A stretch of 64,000 nucleotides of DNA from Actinophytocola gossypii (GTDB lineage Bacteria > Actinomycetota > Actinomycetes > Mycobacteriales > Pseudonocardiaceae), in assembly GCF_025165815.1 (NCBI RefSeq), contig NZ_JAFFZE010000010.1, positions 124,001 through 188,000 of the forward strand. Reading direction: 5' to 3'. A program made the translations under genes and the position numbers. The first letter of the stretch is position 1. Every line of letters begins with the position of its first letter. Positions 1-8,032 of the stretch are shown here, piece by piece. The notes beneath the pieces were generated by a model. That model saw only the letters and a program-made list of their open reading frames with translations, did no database searches and was not told the origin of the DNA.

Positions 1-2098
1 CGAGCACGACCAGCTCGTTGCGGGCGGCGCGCACCAGCTCGTATTGGCCCCCGGAGAGCTGCATCAGGATCTCCGACGCCTCGGTGACCAGCGAGTCCAG
101 CGCCTCCGCGCACAACCAGGCCTCGAACCCGTTGGACTTGAGCAGGTTGCCGAGGTACTTGGCGACCTGCTCCTCCTCGCGGCACCGCTCGACCTCCTCG
201 GCCAGCGCCGCCGACTGCTCCCGGCGCGCCCGCAGGTCGGCGAGGTCGCGCTCGGCACCGGCGAGGTGCGAGGCGAGCACCACGTCCGGCTTGGCGTCGC
301 GGGCCAGCGCGATCCCGTGCCGGTCCAGTAGGTCGGTGAGCGCGGCGCGGGCGGTGCCGCCCTGGGTGCGCAGCTCGTTCTCGGCCAGCTCCAGCTCGGC
401 GGCCCGCCCGGACAGCTCGGTGTGCTGGTCCTTCGCCCAGTCGAGGAACGACTGCCAGGCCGCGGCGAGGTCGGTGCCGTCCACCGGCGGCGCGCCGAGG
501 GCGACGAACCGGTCGCGACTGGCCCGCAGCGCGGACCAGGCCCGCTGCTCCTCCTCGCCGAGCGCGGTCCGCTTCCTGGCGGCGTCCTCCTCGTCCTTCC
601 TGGCCGCGCGGGTCCGGGCGCGAGCGCGGTCGAGCGCGGCGTCGGCGGCCTCCCGGCTGGCCAGCGCGGCGTCGACCTCGGCGGGCGGCGGGGCGTCGCG
701 CAGCTCGGCGGCGAGGTCGGCGGCCTGCCGTTCGGCGGAGGCGACCTCGGCGCGGGCCTCGGCGGCGGCCTTGCCAGCGTCGGTGTACGCGCGGCCCTGG
801 GCGGTGACCCGGGACTTGGCCGCCCGGACGGCGTTCATGGCGGTGTCGAGGTCGGCGGGGACGTCGTGCTGGGGGAGGTCGTGCACCTGCTGGCGGCACA
901 CCGGGCACGGCTCACCCTCGGCGAGGTCGGCGGCCAGCGCGACCGCGCGGTGCGCCCGGTCGGCGTCGGCCCGCGCGGTCTCGGCGTCGGCCAGCTCCCG
1001 CTCGGCGGCGGCCGACTCGGCGCGGGCGGTCTCCTCGGCGGCCTCGGCGTTCGCGGCGGTGGCGCGCAGCCGGTCGAGGCGGTCGGCGAGCGCGGCGGCG
1101 CGGGTGTGCGCGGTGCGCCAGCCCTGGAGGACGGTCAGCTCCGGGAGTCCGGCGCGGGCGGCCTCCGCGTCGGCCTCCTCCTTCTCGGCGACGGCCCGCT
1201 CGTCGGCGCGGCGGCCGACCGCCTCGTCGGCGAGGGTGAGCCGGGTGGCCAGGTCGACCACGTCGCCCGGCCGGCGCAGCGACGCCAGCCCGGTGAGCTG
1301 CTCGCGGGCGGCGGCGGCCGCGGCGTTGGCCTCGGTCCACCTGGCGCGCAGGCCGGCCATCTCCTCGACGGCCTCGTCGACGGTGGGCACCAGGTCGGCC
1401 AGCTCCCGGACCTTGCGGGAGGCGGCCGCGACCACGTCGTCGGTGACCGTGCCCAGCTCGGTGAGCCGCTTCTGGGCCATCTCGAGCTTCCCGGACGCGG
1501 CGCTCGCCCGTGCCCTGGCCCGCTGGCCGACGTCCTCGTAGACGGCGAAGGCGAGCAGCTGGATCAGCAGGTCCTGCCGGTCACCGGGCTTGGCCTGCAG
1601 GAACTCGGCGAACCGGCCCTGCGGGAGCACGACGCACTGGGTGAACTGCTCGTAGCCGATGCCGAGCAGCTCGGCGACCGCGCCGGTGACCTTGTCGCCC
1701 TCGGCGAGCGACTCGGCGACGGCCTCGAGGATCTTGGTCAGGTCGGCGTCCGGCGGCACGCTCGCGTCGAGCCGGTCCAGCCGCGCCTCCTTGGTCTGCA
1801 CGGCACCCTGCGCGGACCGGCGCAGCAGCCGGACCGCCGCGTACCGGCCGCCGGCGGCCTCGAAGACGAGACAGACCTTGCCCTCGTTCACCGACGGCGC
1901 GAGCGCGTTGCGGATCGCGTCCTTCTTGCCCCAGCGCGGAACCGTGCCGTAGAGGGCGAAGCAGAGCGCGTCGATCACCGTGGACTTGCCGGCGCCGGTG
2001 GGCCCGGTGAGCACGAAGAAGTCCACATCGGACAGGTTGACGTCGGTGTGGTCGCGGTAGCTGCCGAAGCCCTCGAACATCAGGCGCAGTGGGCGCAT
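1..2098 (-). CDS. sbcC: Nuclease SbcCD subunit C (SMC/Rad50-like ATPase), 3' end cut by window edge
   Basis: ATPase subunit of the SbcCD (Rad50-Mre11-type) DNA-end nuclease. The N-terminal ATPase lobe is present: a P-loop of the form GPTGAGKST about 30 residues in, and the Q-loop region with PQGRFAEF. Long Ala/Glu/Arg-rich coiled coil follows, with a zinc-hook CPVC at 896-907 (about residues 398-401), the diagnostic Rad50/SbcC dimerisation motif. About 699 residues are visible; the returning lobe with signature and Walker B lies beyond the left edge. The ATG overlaps the sbcD stop (TGATG at 2096-2100), implying translational coupling with sbcD. Family identification is firm. Confidence 0.93.
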   Translation of the reverse strand, partial: MRPLRLMFEGFGSYRDHTDVNLSDVDFFVLTGPTGAGKSTVIDALCFALYGTVPRWGKKDAIRNALAPSVNEGKVCLVFEAAGGRYAAVRLLRRSAQGAVQTKEARLDRLDASVPPDADLTKILEAVAESLAEGDKVTGAVAELLGIGYEQFTQCVVLPQGRFAEFLQAKPGDRQDLLIQLLAFAVYEDVGQRARARASAASGKLEMAQKRLTELGTVTDDVVAAASRKVRELADLVPTVDEAVEEMAGLRARWTEANAAAAAAREQLTGLASLRRPGDVVDLATRLTLADEAVGRRADERAVAEKEEADAEAARAGLPELTVLQGWRTAHTRAAALADRLDRLRATAANAEAAEETARAESAAAERELADAETARADADRAHRAVALAADLAEGEPCPVCRQQVHDLPQHDVPADLDTAMNAVRAAKSRVTAQGRAYTDAGKAAAEARAEVASAERQAADLAAELRDAPPPAEVDAALASREAADAALDRARARTRAARKDEEDAARKRTALGEEEQRAWSALRASRDRFVALGAPPVDGTDLAAAWQSFLDWAKDQHTELSGRAAELELAENELRTQGGTARAALTDLLDRHGIALARDAKPDVVLASHLAGAERDLADLRARREQSAALAEEVERCREEEQVAKYLGNLLKSNGFEAWLCAEALDSLVTEASEILMQLSGGQYELVRAARNELVVL

Positions 2099-3255
2099 CA
2101 GCGGCCTCCGGTGCTTTCTTCCAGCAGTTCGGCGAACATCTCGCCCAGCCGGGGGTCGTCGATCTCGCGTTCGGACAGGAAGTCGGCGAACAGGTCGGTG
2201 GGCGAGCGGCCGATCCGGGAGCGGGTCACCGTGGACTCGGTGCGGGCGCGGAACTTCTCGTCGATCTGCACGTCGAGCGTGTTCGGCAGCTTCTCCCGGA
2301 CCTGGTCGGCGAGCCCGGCGGCGGCCTTCTGGGTCAGGACGACCCGCAGGAACGCGTCCCCGGCCTCCTCGCCGGCGGCGACGACCTCGTCGAGGGTGCC
2401 GCGCAGGGTGGCGAGCGGGCGGCCGCCGGTCAGCGGCACCGGGCGGATCTTCGCGCGGCTGTCCGGGGTGGCGTGCACGACCAGCGCGACCGGCTCGTTG
2501 GCCTCCTCGCCGAAGTCCAGCGCGATCGGCGAGCCGGAGTAGGCGATCGGGCACGGGCCGTCGATCTGCTGGTAGCGGTGCAGGTGGCCGAGCGCGGCGT
2601 AGTGCGTGCTGGTCGGGAACGTGTCCGGCGGGATCTCGTAGCCGAGCAGGGTCTGCACCGCGCGCTCGCCGCCGCCCCAGCGGCCGCCGAGCAGGGTGGC
2701 GTGGGTGGTGACGAGGTTGACGGTGTCGGCGGTGAACCCGCGGCACAGCACATCGACGATCGCGCGCACGCGGTTGGCGTAGTCCTGGTTGTGCCGCGAC
2801 GGGTCGTGCAGCAGCACCTCCGCGGCGCGCACGGCGTAGCGGTGGGACAGGAACGGCAGCGCCGCGACCACCGCGCGCTCGCCGGAGCGGGTGTCGACGG
2901 TGACCGTGCCGCCGCGGTCGGGGCGCTGCGGGGTGCCGACGACGTGGATGCCGAGCTCACCCAGCACCGGGCGGTACACCTCGTGCACCAGTCGCGGGCT
3001 GTCGTGGTTGCCGGCGAGCACGACGACGTGCCGGCCCTCGGCCCGCAACGCCATCAGGGTGTGCATGACCAGACCCTGCGCCTGCGGGTTGGGCGCCGCG
3101 GTCTCGAACAGGTCGCCAGCGACCACGACCAGGTCGACGTCCTCCTCGTCGGCGATACGGACCAGGTCACGCAGCACGACCTTCTGCTCGTCGATGCGCG
3201 GCTGGTTCTTCAGCACCTTGCCGACGTGCCAGTCGGCGGTGTGCAGGATCTTCAT
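2098..3255 (-). CDS. sbcD: Nuclease SbcCD subunit D (Mre11-like exonuclease)
   Basis: Mn-dependent 3'-5' exonuclease and hairpin endonuclease partner of SbcC. 385 aa, normal for the family. Calcineurin-like phosphoesterase motifs appear in order: DxH in HTADWHVG at residues 6-12, GDLFE (motif II), GNHD (motif III), and later TTHA and GHLH metal ligands. The C-terminal capping domain is present. It starts at ATG 3255 just below the HerA-like gene (9-base gap) and ends overlapping sbcC, so the three genes form one leftward operon. Confidence 0.95.
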   Translation of the reverse strand: MKILHTADWHVGKVLKNQPRIDEQKVVLRDLVRIADEEDVDLVVVAGDLFETAAPNPQAQGLVMHTLMALRAEGRHVVVLAGNHDSPRLVHEVYRPVLGELGIHVVGTPQRPDRGGTVTVDTRSGERAVVAALPFLSHRYAVRAAEVLLHDPSRHNQDYANRVRAIVDVLCRGFTADTVNLVTTHATLLGGRWGGGERAVQTLLGYEIPPDTFPTSTHYAALGHLHRYQQIDGPCPIAYSGSPIALDFGEEANEPVALVVHATPDSRAKIRPVPLTGGRPLATLRGTLDEVVAAGEEAGDAFLRVVLTQKAAAGLADQVREKLPNTLDVQIDEKFRARTESTVTRSRIGRSPTDLFADFLSEREIDDPRLGEMFAELLEESTGGR

Positions 3256-3264
3256 GTGCGTCCT

Positions 3265-5064
3265 CTAGAACGGGGGCGGGTCGTCGTCATCGTCGGCGCC
3301 CATGCCGGCGAACGGGTCCTCTGGCGTGGCCGGGCCGGTGTCGACGCCGTTCCAGGTGCCCTTCTCCGACGAACGGGTCGCCCAGGCGGGGAAGGGGAAC
3401 TCGATCGCGAGCGGCACCGGGATGTCGGGCTGCGAGACGAACATCGTTCCGGGCTTGGCGATCGTTGCGCGCTGGCGCTGGGCCGGCGGCAGGTAGCCGT
3501 ACTCGGGGCGGGACGCCTCGGCCGGGTCGAGCCGGCCGGCGACGCGGATCGAGCAGTTCGCGACGATCCGCCGCTCGACCTCGGACGCGGTCTGCTGGGC
3601 GCCGATGAGGATCACGCCGAGGGACCGGCCGCGTTCGGCGACGTCGAGCAGGATCTGCTTGATCGGGCTGTCCCCGTCGCGCGGGGCGTACTTGTTCAGC
3701 TCGTCGAGCACGATGAACATCAGCGGGCGCGCGGTGCCCTGCTCCTCCTTGCGGCGGAACTCCTGGCGCAGCGACACGCCGACCACGAACCGCTGCGCGC
3801 GGTCGGGCAGGTTGTGCAGGTCGACGACGGTGACCTGGGCCTGTGAGGTGGACAGCGACCGGTCGCCCCGGTCGGCGAGGTCGGACCGGATGATCGTGGA
3901 CAGCGGGCGGACCGCGGAACGCAGTCGCCGGAGGAAGGCGTTGACGCTGCCGGTGGAGGTGGAGCCGGCGACCCAGTCGCGGCGGGTGTCCTCGTCGAGC
4001 AGCTCGTCCTCGATCAGGCCGACGAGCTGTTCGAAGCTGCGCAGCTGCCCGCCCCGGCCGGGGTCGACGCCGGTGACCTGCACGGCGCCGTCCTTGCCGA
4101 CCTTCTGGTGGTCACGCTTGAGCCGGGCGGCGACCTGGCCGATCAGCATCGTGTACTGGCTGCGTTCGTCCTCGCCGTCGGCGAACACGAACGGCATCAG
4201 CTCCTGCTCGCAGAACTCGGCGAGCGTCCAGTAGAACGGGCTGACCGCCTTGTCCCTGGCCCGCACGTCCGGGGTGCCGCTGGGGTCGCCCGGCCGGGGC
4301 GGGGCGAACACCTGGACGTTGCGGAACGAGTCCGCGGGCAGGCCGAGGTGGGCGTAGCGGGCGCGGAACTCCTCGGTGAGCCGGGCGTTGGCGTAGTCGA
4401 GGAACAGCAGGTCCTCGCCCTTGACCGAGAAGATCAGCGCCTTGGTGTTGTGCGCCTCGCCGGCCAGCACGCCCGAGTTGAAGATCGAGTGCAGCAGGAA
4501 CGTGGCGAAGCTGGTCTTGGTGGCGATGCCGGAGACGCCGGAGATCGACACGTGCCCGCCCCGGGTGCCGTCGACGAACTCGAAGTTGAGGTACACCGGC
4601 TGCCCGTCGCGGCCGAGACCGACCGGGAGCTTGGCGTCGGCCATCGTGTCGAAGTAGAGCGCGGAGTCCCGGTCGGCGCCGGTGGCGCGGACCACGGCGG
4701 TGCCCGGCCGGGGCGGCACGTAGACCTCCGGCTCCACGCGGGTGACCGTGACCTCGGCGACCTCGGAGACCTCCGCCGGCAGCGCGCCCTGCTCGATGAG
4801 GAACACGTCGGAGGCGAACCGGGCGCCCTCGTGACCCGCCTCGACTCCTGTGACCACGCCGGCGATCCGCACCTCGCCGCCGTCCGGCAGGGCGCGCCGG
4901 GTGACCACGACGTCGTCGAGCTGCAGGAACTGGTCGGGCGCGACACCGACGGAGAACTCGAGCGGGCTCGCCGACACCGTGCCGACCACGAGCCCCACCG
5001 GCGTCCTGCCGTCCGGCGACACCAGGTCCGCCGGCGCGGCGCCGTTCGCCTGGGGTTCGGTCAC
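3265..5064 (-). CDS. HerA-like (DUF87) ATP-binding protein next to SbcCD
   Basis: 599-aa FtsK/HerA-superfamily ATPase. GTG 5064 is chosen because GAGGAG lies six bases upstream; longer frames extend into low-complexity coding-like sequence without a ribosome site. An N-terminal HAS-barrel-like beta domain (about 20-150) precedes the ATPase core. The nucleotide loop reads GVSGIATKTSF, keeping Lys-Thr but lacking the usual Gly before the Lys. Walker B is IVLDELNKY; further down are GAQQTASEVERR and RVAGRLDP, as in HerA sensor/arginine-finger regions. The tail is acidic (DDDDDPPPF). Archaeal HerA works with Mre11-Rad50 and NurA in end resection; the adjacency to sbcD-sbcC suggests a comparable role, which is inference. 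No NurA-like gene is seen here. Confidence 0.8.
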   Translation of the reverse strand: MTEPQANGAAPADLVSPDGRTPVGLVVGTVSASPLEFSVGVAPDQFLQLDDVVVTRRALPDGGEVRIAGVVTGVEAGHEGARFASDVFLIEQGALPAEVSEVAEVTVTRVEPEVYVPPRPGTAVVRATGADRDSALYFDTMADAKLPVGLGRDGQPVYLNFEFVDGTRGGHVSISGVSGIATKTSFATFLLHSIFNSGVLAGEAHNTKALIFSVKGEDLLFLDYANARLTEEFRARYAHLGLPADSFRNVQVFAPPRPGDPSGTPDVRARDKAVSPFYWTLAEFCEQELMPFVFADGEDERSQYTMLIGQVAARLKRDHQKVGKDGAVQVTGVDPGRGGQLRSFEQLVGLIEDELLDEDTRRDWVAGSTSTGSVNAFLRRLRSAVRPLSTIIRSDLADRGDRSLSTSQAQVTVVDLHNLPDRAQRFVVGVSLRQEFRRKEEQGTARPLMFIVLDELNKYAPRDGDSPIKQILLDVAERGRSLGVILIGAQQTASEVERRIVANCSIRVAGRLDPAEASRPEYGYLPPAQRQRATIAKPGTMFVSQPDIPVPLAIEFPFPAWATRSSEKGTWNGVDTGPATPEDPFAGMGADDDDDPPPF

Positions 5065-5396
5065 GGTGGCTCCTCGGGTGGCTCCTCGGGGACGGGGCCG
5101 CCAGTCTATGTCCGGGCCCCGACTCCGCCGGGGAGCGTCGGCCTGGCCTGTCGCCCCTGGCCGGCGGAGATCATTCCGAAGGGGACGGAAAACGATCGCT
5201 CCCGGACGGCCGAGAAACTCCGGAAATCCCCGCGCTCGACCGGGCGGCAAAGTGGTGAACACGAACGGGTGAACGCGGACTCGACGCGCCGACGATCCGG
5301 TAACGGCGATACCGAACGGAGGACGATCTTCGAACGTCCTGGCAGGTCACCCGACAGAGCGACGAACCACGGTTACCACACTCATTCGCACCTCGG

Positions 5397-5416
5397 CTTA
5401 CTCCAGGCGGAGTAAG
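5397..5416. promoter_or_regulatory. Perfect 8-bp inverted repeat upstream of response regulator
   Basis: CTTACTCC-AGGC-GGAGTAAG, perfect 8+8 bp around a 4-base centre, about 140 bp before the regulator start. No T-tract follows, so an operator is likelier than a terminator. The binding protein is unknown; the LuxR-family regulator encoded downstream is a candidate. Confidence 0.5.
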
Positions 5417-5419
5417 TTG

Positions 5420-5431
5420 CGAAATATTTCG
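5420..5431. promoter_or_regulatory. AT-rich 12-bp palindrome CGAAATATTTCG
   Basis: Perfect palindrome in an otherwise GC-rich context, immediately after the first inverted repeat. Its right half (ATATTTC) recurs 13 bp further at 5437-5443. It could be a regulator site or promoter element for the 5555 gene. Function is inferred from symmetry and position only. Confidence 0.4.
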
Positions 5432-5554
5432 GGTAGATATTTCAACGAATTCGCGCCGTGACCGACTACTCCAACCGAAGGAAACCTGTAACGGGAATAT
5501 GACGCAGTCGGAACTCTTAATGGGAAGGCGATCCCTCACGCCCGGGAGGTAGGC

Positions 5555-6199
5555 ATGGCGGTACGACACGCGGACGTGCGAACGGACGTGAGGTCCATCA
5601 GGGTCCTGCTCGCCGAGGACATGGAGCTGCTGCGCACGGCACTGGTCAGCGTGCTCTCCGACGAGGACGACATGGAGGTCGTCGCGGACCTCAAGTGCGC
5701 TCCCGAGGTCGTCTCGGTCGCCCAGCGACTGCGCCCGGACGTCGCGGTGGTGGCGGCGGACGTGCCCCAGATCGGGGGCCTGTCGACGGTGCACGAGCTG
5801 CGCCGCCGGTTGCCGGACTGCCGGATCGTGGCGCTCACCGCGCCCAAGCCGCCGGGCCTGCTGAAACGGCTGCTCGCCGCGAACGTCCCGGGGCTGATCG
5901 ACAAGAACGCGTCCGCCGCGCGTCTGCTGGCCGCCATCCGCGGGGTGGCACGCGGCGACACCATGATCGACACGCACCTGGTGTCGGCGGCGCTCTCGGC
6001 CGGGCGCAACCCCTTCACCCCGCGAGAGTTACACGTGCTCCGGCTCGCCGCGGGTGGCGCGAGCGGGCCGGAGATCGCCAAGGAGCTGTGCCTGTCCCAG
6101 GGCACCGTCCGCAACTACCTGTCCAGCGCGATGAACAAGACCGGCGCCCGCACGCGGATCGACGCGATCCGGATCGCCGGCGAGGCCGGCTGGCTGTAG
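5555..6199 (+). CDS. Atypical NarL/LuxR-family response regulator (RamR/AmfR-like)
   Basis: 214-aa DNA-binding regulator: receiver domain about residues 14-130 and LuxR-type helix-turn-helix about 148-205 (FTPRELHVLRLAAGG, then SQGTVRNYLSSA). The acidic pair (ED at 21-22), T95 and K117 are present, but the phosphoacceptor position is Ala67: the strand reads RPDVAVVAADVP where typical receivers read RPDVVLLDxxMP, with Asp69 two positions late. It may therefore be phosphorylation-independent. GGGAGG precedes the ATG. It faces the lanthipeptide operon, as expected for a ramR/amfR-type activator; its target is inferred from context. Confidence 0.88.
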   Translation: MAVRHADVRTDVRSIRVLLAEDMELLRTALVSVLSDEDDMEVVADLKCAPEVVSVAQRLRPDVAVVAADVPQIGGLSTVHELRRRLPDCRIVALTAPKPPGLLKRLLAANVPGLIDKNASAARLLAAIRGVARGDTMIDTHLVSAALSAGRNPFTPRELHVLRLAAGGASGPEIAKELCLSQGTVRNYLSSAMNKTGARTRIDAIRIAGEAGWL

Positions 6200-6209
6200 C
6201 GCTACAGCC
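6192..6209. terminator. 18-bp perfect palindrome spanning both stop codons of convergent genes
   Basis: GGCTGTAGCGCTACAGCC contains the regulator's TAG (6197-6199) and, on the other strand, the transporter's TAG (6204-6202), placed symmetrically. The two reading frames are two bases apart. A short RNA hairpin would form in either direction, so it may act as a shared weak terminator. No T-tract is present. Confidence 0.45.
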
Positions 6210-7893
6210 GCACGGCCGGCCGGCCCGCGGCCACCAGCTCGCGGTAGAGCGGCGAGGTGGCGGCCAGCGTCTCGTGGTCGCCGTACCGGGCGCCGGCGCC
6301 GTCGAGCACGAGCACCCGATCCGCACGCAGCGCCGAGCTGGTCCGGTGCGCGATCACGACCAGCGTGCCGCCCCGAGCGGCGAACGCCTCCTCCGCGCGC
6401 CGCTCGGCCACCGGATCGAGATGGCAGGTGGCCTCGTCCAGCACCGCCACCGGCGCCGGCGAGAGGTAGGCCCGGACGAGCGCGAGCAGCTGCCGCTCCC
6501 CCGCCGACAACTCGGCCGGCCGCACCTCGCCGGCGTACCCGCCGAGCCGGGCGACCAGGTCCTCGGCGCCCACCGCGGCGACGGCCTGGTCGAGGTCGGC
6601 CGGATCGTCCTGGCACAGGTAGGTGAGGTTCTCCCGCACGGTGCCGGCGAACACGTACGCCTCCTGCGGGATCAGCACGCGCAGCGCGGCCAGCCGGTCC
6701 GGCGGCAGCTCGGCGGTCGGCACCCCACCCACGGTCACCGTGCCCGCGTCGGGCCGCAGCAGCCCGCACAGCAGGCTCGCCAGCGTCGACTTGCCGATCC
6801 CGCTCGGGCCGACGACCGCGAGGTGCGCGCCGGCCGGGACGGTGAGGTCGAGATCGCGCAGCACCGGCTCGGCGTGCGGCCCGTAGGCGAAGGTGACCCC
6901 GCGCAGCACGAGGTCGTGCCCGTCGGTCGGTCGGCGGTCGGGCGCGGGGTCCGGCGGCACGGTGGTCGCGTCGAGGATCCGGCCGAGGGTGACGACGAAC
7001 CGCAGCCCGCTGCCGCCGACGCCGCTGACCAGGTTCTGCAGCGCGGGCTGGAGCCCGAACAGGACGTAGGTGAGCCCGCCCATGATGGTGCCGGCGGTGA
7101 GCCCCCGGTCGACCAGCCAGCCGCCGGCGAACAGCACGACCAGCAGCGGCAGCCACCCGCCGACGGCGAAGCAGAGCGTGCGCAGCGCCGCGACCCCGGC
7201 GAGCCGCCGCTCGGCCAGGGCCTGCTCCCGGACCGGCCCGGCGACCATCGCGGCGGCGTGCTCCTCGGTGCCGGCCGCGGTGATGTCCCTGGCCCCGGCG
7301 AGCACGCTCCCGGCCGCGGCGGCGAGCCGCTCGTCGGCCAGCACCGCCTCCCGCTGCCGCCTGGCCGCGAGCCCCAGCATCCCCACGAACGCGACCAGCC
7401 CGAGCAGGAACGGCGGCACGATCAACGCGGCCACGACCGGCGCGACCGACAGCAACCCGACCACGACCCCCACCACGGTGACGACGAACCCGCGCACCGC
7501 CATCAGCAGCCCCGCGTAGGTGTCCCGCACGATCTCCACCTGCCGGGTCAGCCGCGCGACCGCCCCGTCGTCCCCCCGCCCGTCCACCGCGTGCCGCAAC
7601 GCCCCGCCGACCACCCGCCGCACCAGGTCGTCCCGGAACGGCTCCGCCAGATCCCCCAGCCGCCGAAACACCATCCGCGTGCCCACCGCGCCGACGGCCG
7701 ACATGACCACCAGCCCCACCAGCCATCCCACCCCCACCAGCGGCCGCCCGGCGAGGAACCCGTCGTCCACCGCCCGCGCCACCACCAGCCCCGACGCCGC
7801 CGCCGGCAACGCCTCCGGCACCGACCACCCCACCAACCGCACCACCGGCCCCCGCCGCAACGACCCCACCGCGTACCGGATCTCCCGCCTCAC
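6202..7893 (-). CDS. ABC exporter, fused membrane and ATPase domains (RamB/AmfA-like)
   Basis: 563 aa. Six predicted membrane segments occupy roughly residues 15-300, then a nucleotide-binding domain: Walker A GPSGIGKST, signature LSAGERQ, Walker B VAVLDEAT with the catalytic Glu. Residues before the H-loop read VIAHRTSS. The GTG start is supported by GGGGAGG about seven bases upstream. It is the last gene of the leftward lanthipeptide operon and probably forms a heterodimer with the 8033-9679 product to export the modified peptide, as RamA/RamB do for SapB. A four-copy 22-bp repeat separates the two transporter genes. Confidence 0.88.
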   Translation of the reverse strand: MRREIRYAVGSLRRGPVVRLVGWSVPEALPAAASGLVVARAVDDGFLAGRPLVGVGWLVGLVVMSAVGAVGTRMVFRRLGDLAEPFRDDLVRRVVGGALRHAVDGRGDDGAVARLTRQVEIVRDTYAGLLMAVRGFVVTVVGVVVGLLSVAPVVAALIVPPFLLGLVAFVGMLGLAARRQREAVLADERLAAAAGSVLAGARDITAAGTEEHAAAMVAGPVREQALAERRLAGVAALRTLCFAVGGWLPLLVVLFAGGWLVDRGLTAGTIMGGLTYVLFGLQPALQNLVSGVGGSGLRFVVTLGRILDATTVPPDPAPDRRPTDGHDLVLRGVTFAYGPHAEPVLRDLDLTVPAGAHLAVVGPSGIGKSTLASLLCGLLRPDAGTVTVGGVPTAELPPDRLAALRVLIPQEAYVFAGTVRENLTYLCQDDPADLDQAVAAVGAEDLVARLGGYAGEVRPAELSAGERQLLALVRAYLSPAPVAVLDEATCHLDPVAERRAEEAFAARGGTLVVIAHRTSSALRADRVLVLDGAGARYGDHETLAATSPLYRELVAAGRPAVRL

Positions 7894-7941
7894 AGCCCCA
7901 CCTCCCCGTATCTCCCCCGGTGGTCACGATGGGCACCTCCC

Positions 7942-8029
7942 GCGAGTCGTACGCTCCCGTCCCGCGAGTCGTACGCTCCCGTCGCGCGAGTCGTACGCTC
8001 CCGTCCGGCGAGTCGTACGTTCCCGGTCC
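7942..8029. repeat. Four tandem 22-bp repeats between the two exporter genes
   Basis: Core GCGAGTCGTACGCTCCCGTC starts at 7942, 7964, 7986 and 8008, an exact 22-bp period; the fourth copy has one C-to-T change. Each unit holds the palindrome CGTACG flanked by GAG and CTC, so each can form a small hairpin. It occupies almost the whole gap inside the operon. From memory, related GTACGACTCGC strings recur between genes in Pseudonocardiaceae genomes; that recollection is unchecked. Confidence 0.9.
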
Positions 8030-8032
8030 GCC

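Larger units (their letters stand above)
5065..5554. other. 490-bp intergenic region between herA-like and response-regulator genes
   Basis: No convincing gene. The right half is noticeably less GC-rich than its surroundings and holds two inverted repeats (5397-5416 and 5420-5431), then ATATTTC repeated at 5437-5443. The response-regulator ribosome site GGGAGG lies just before ATG 5555. This is the likely promoter and operator region of that regulator, and also of the leftward herA-sbcDC operon. Confidence 0.6.

Noticed and set aside
422-2542. Long rightward frame opposite sbcC/sbcD
   Set aside because: Shadow of the SbcC and SbcD coding strands; its Gly/Val/Leu-rich product matches no family.
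7942-8029. CRISPR array
   Set aside because: Units are contiguous without unique spacers, only 22 bp, and no cas genes are near.
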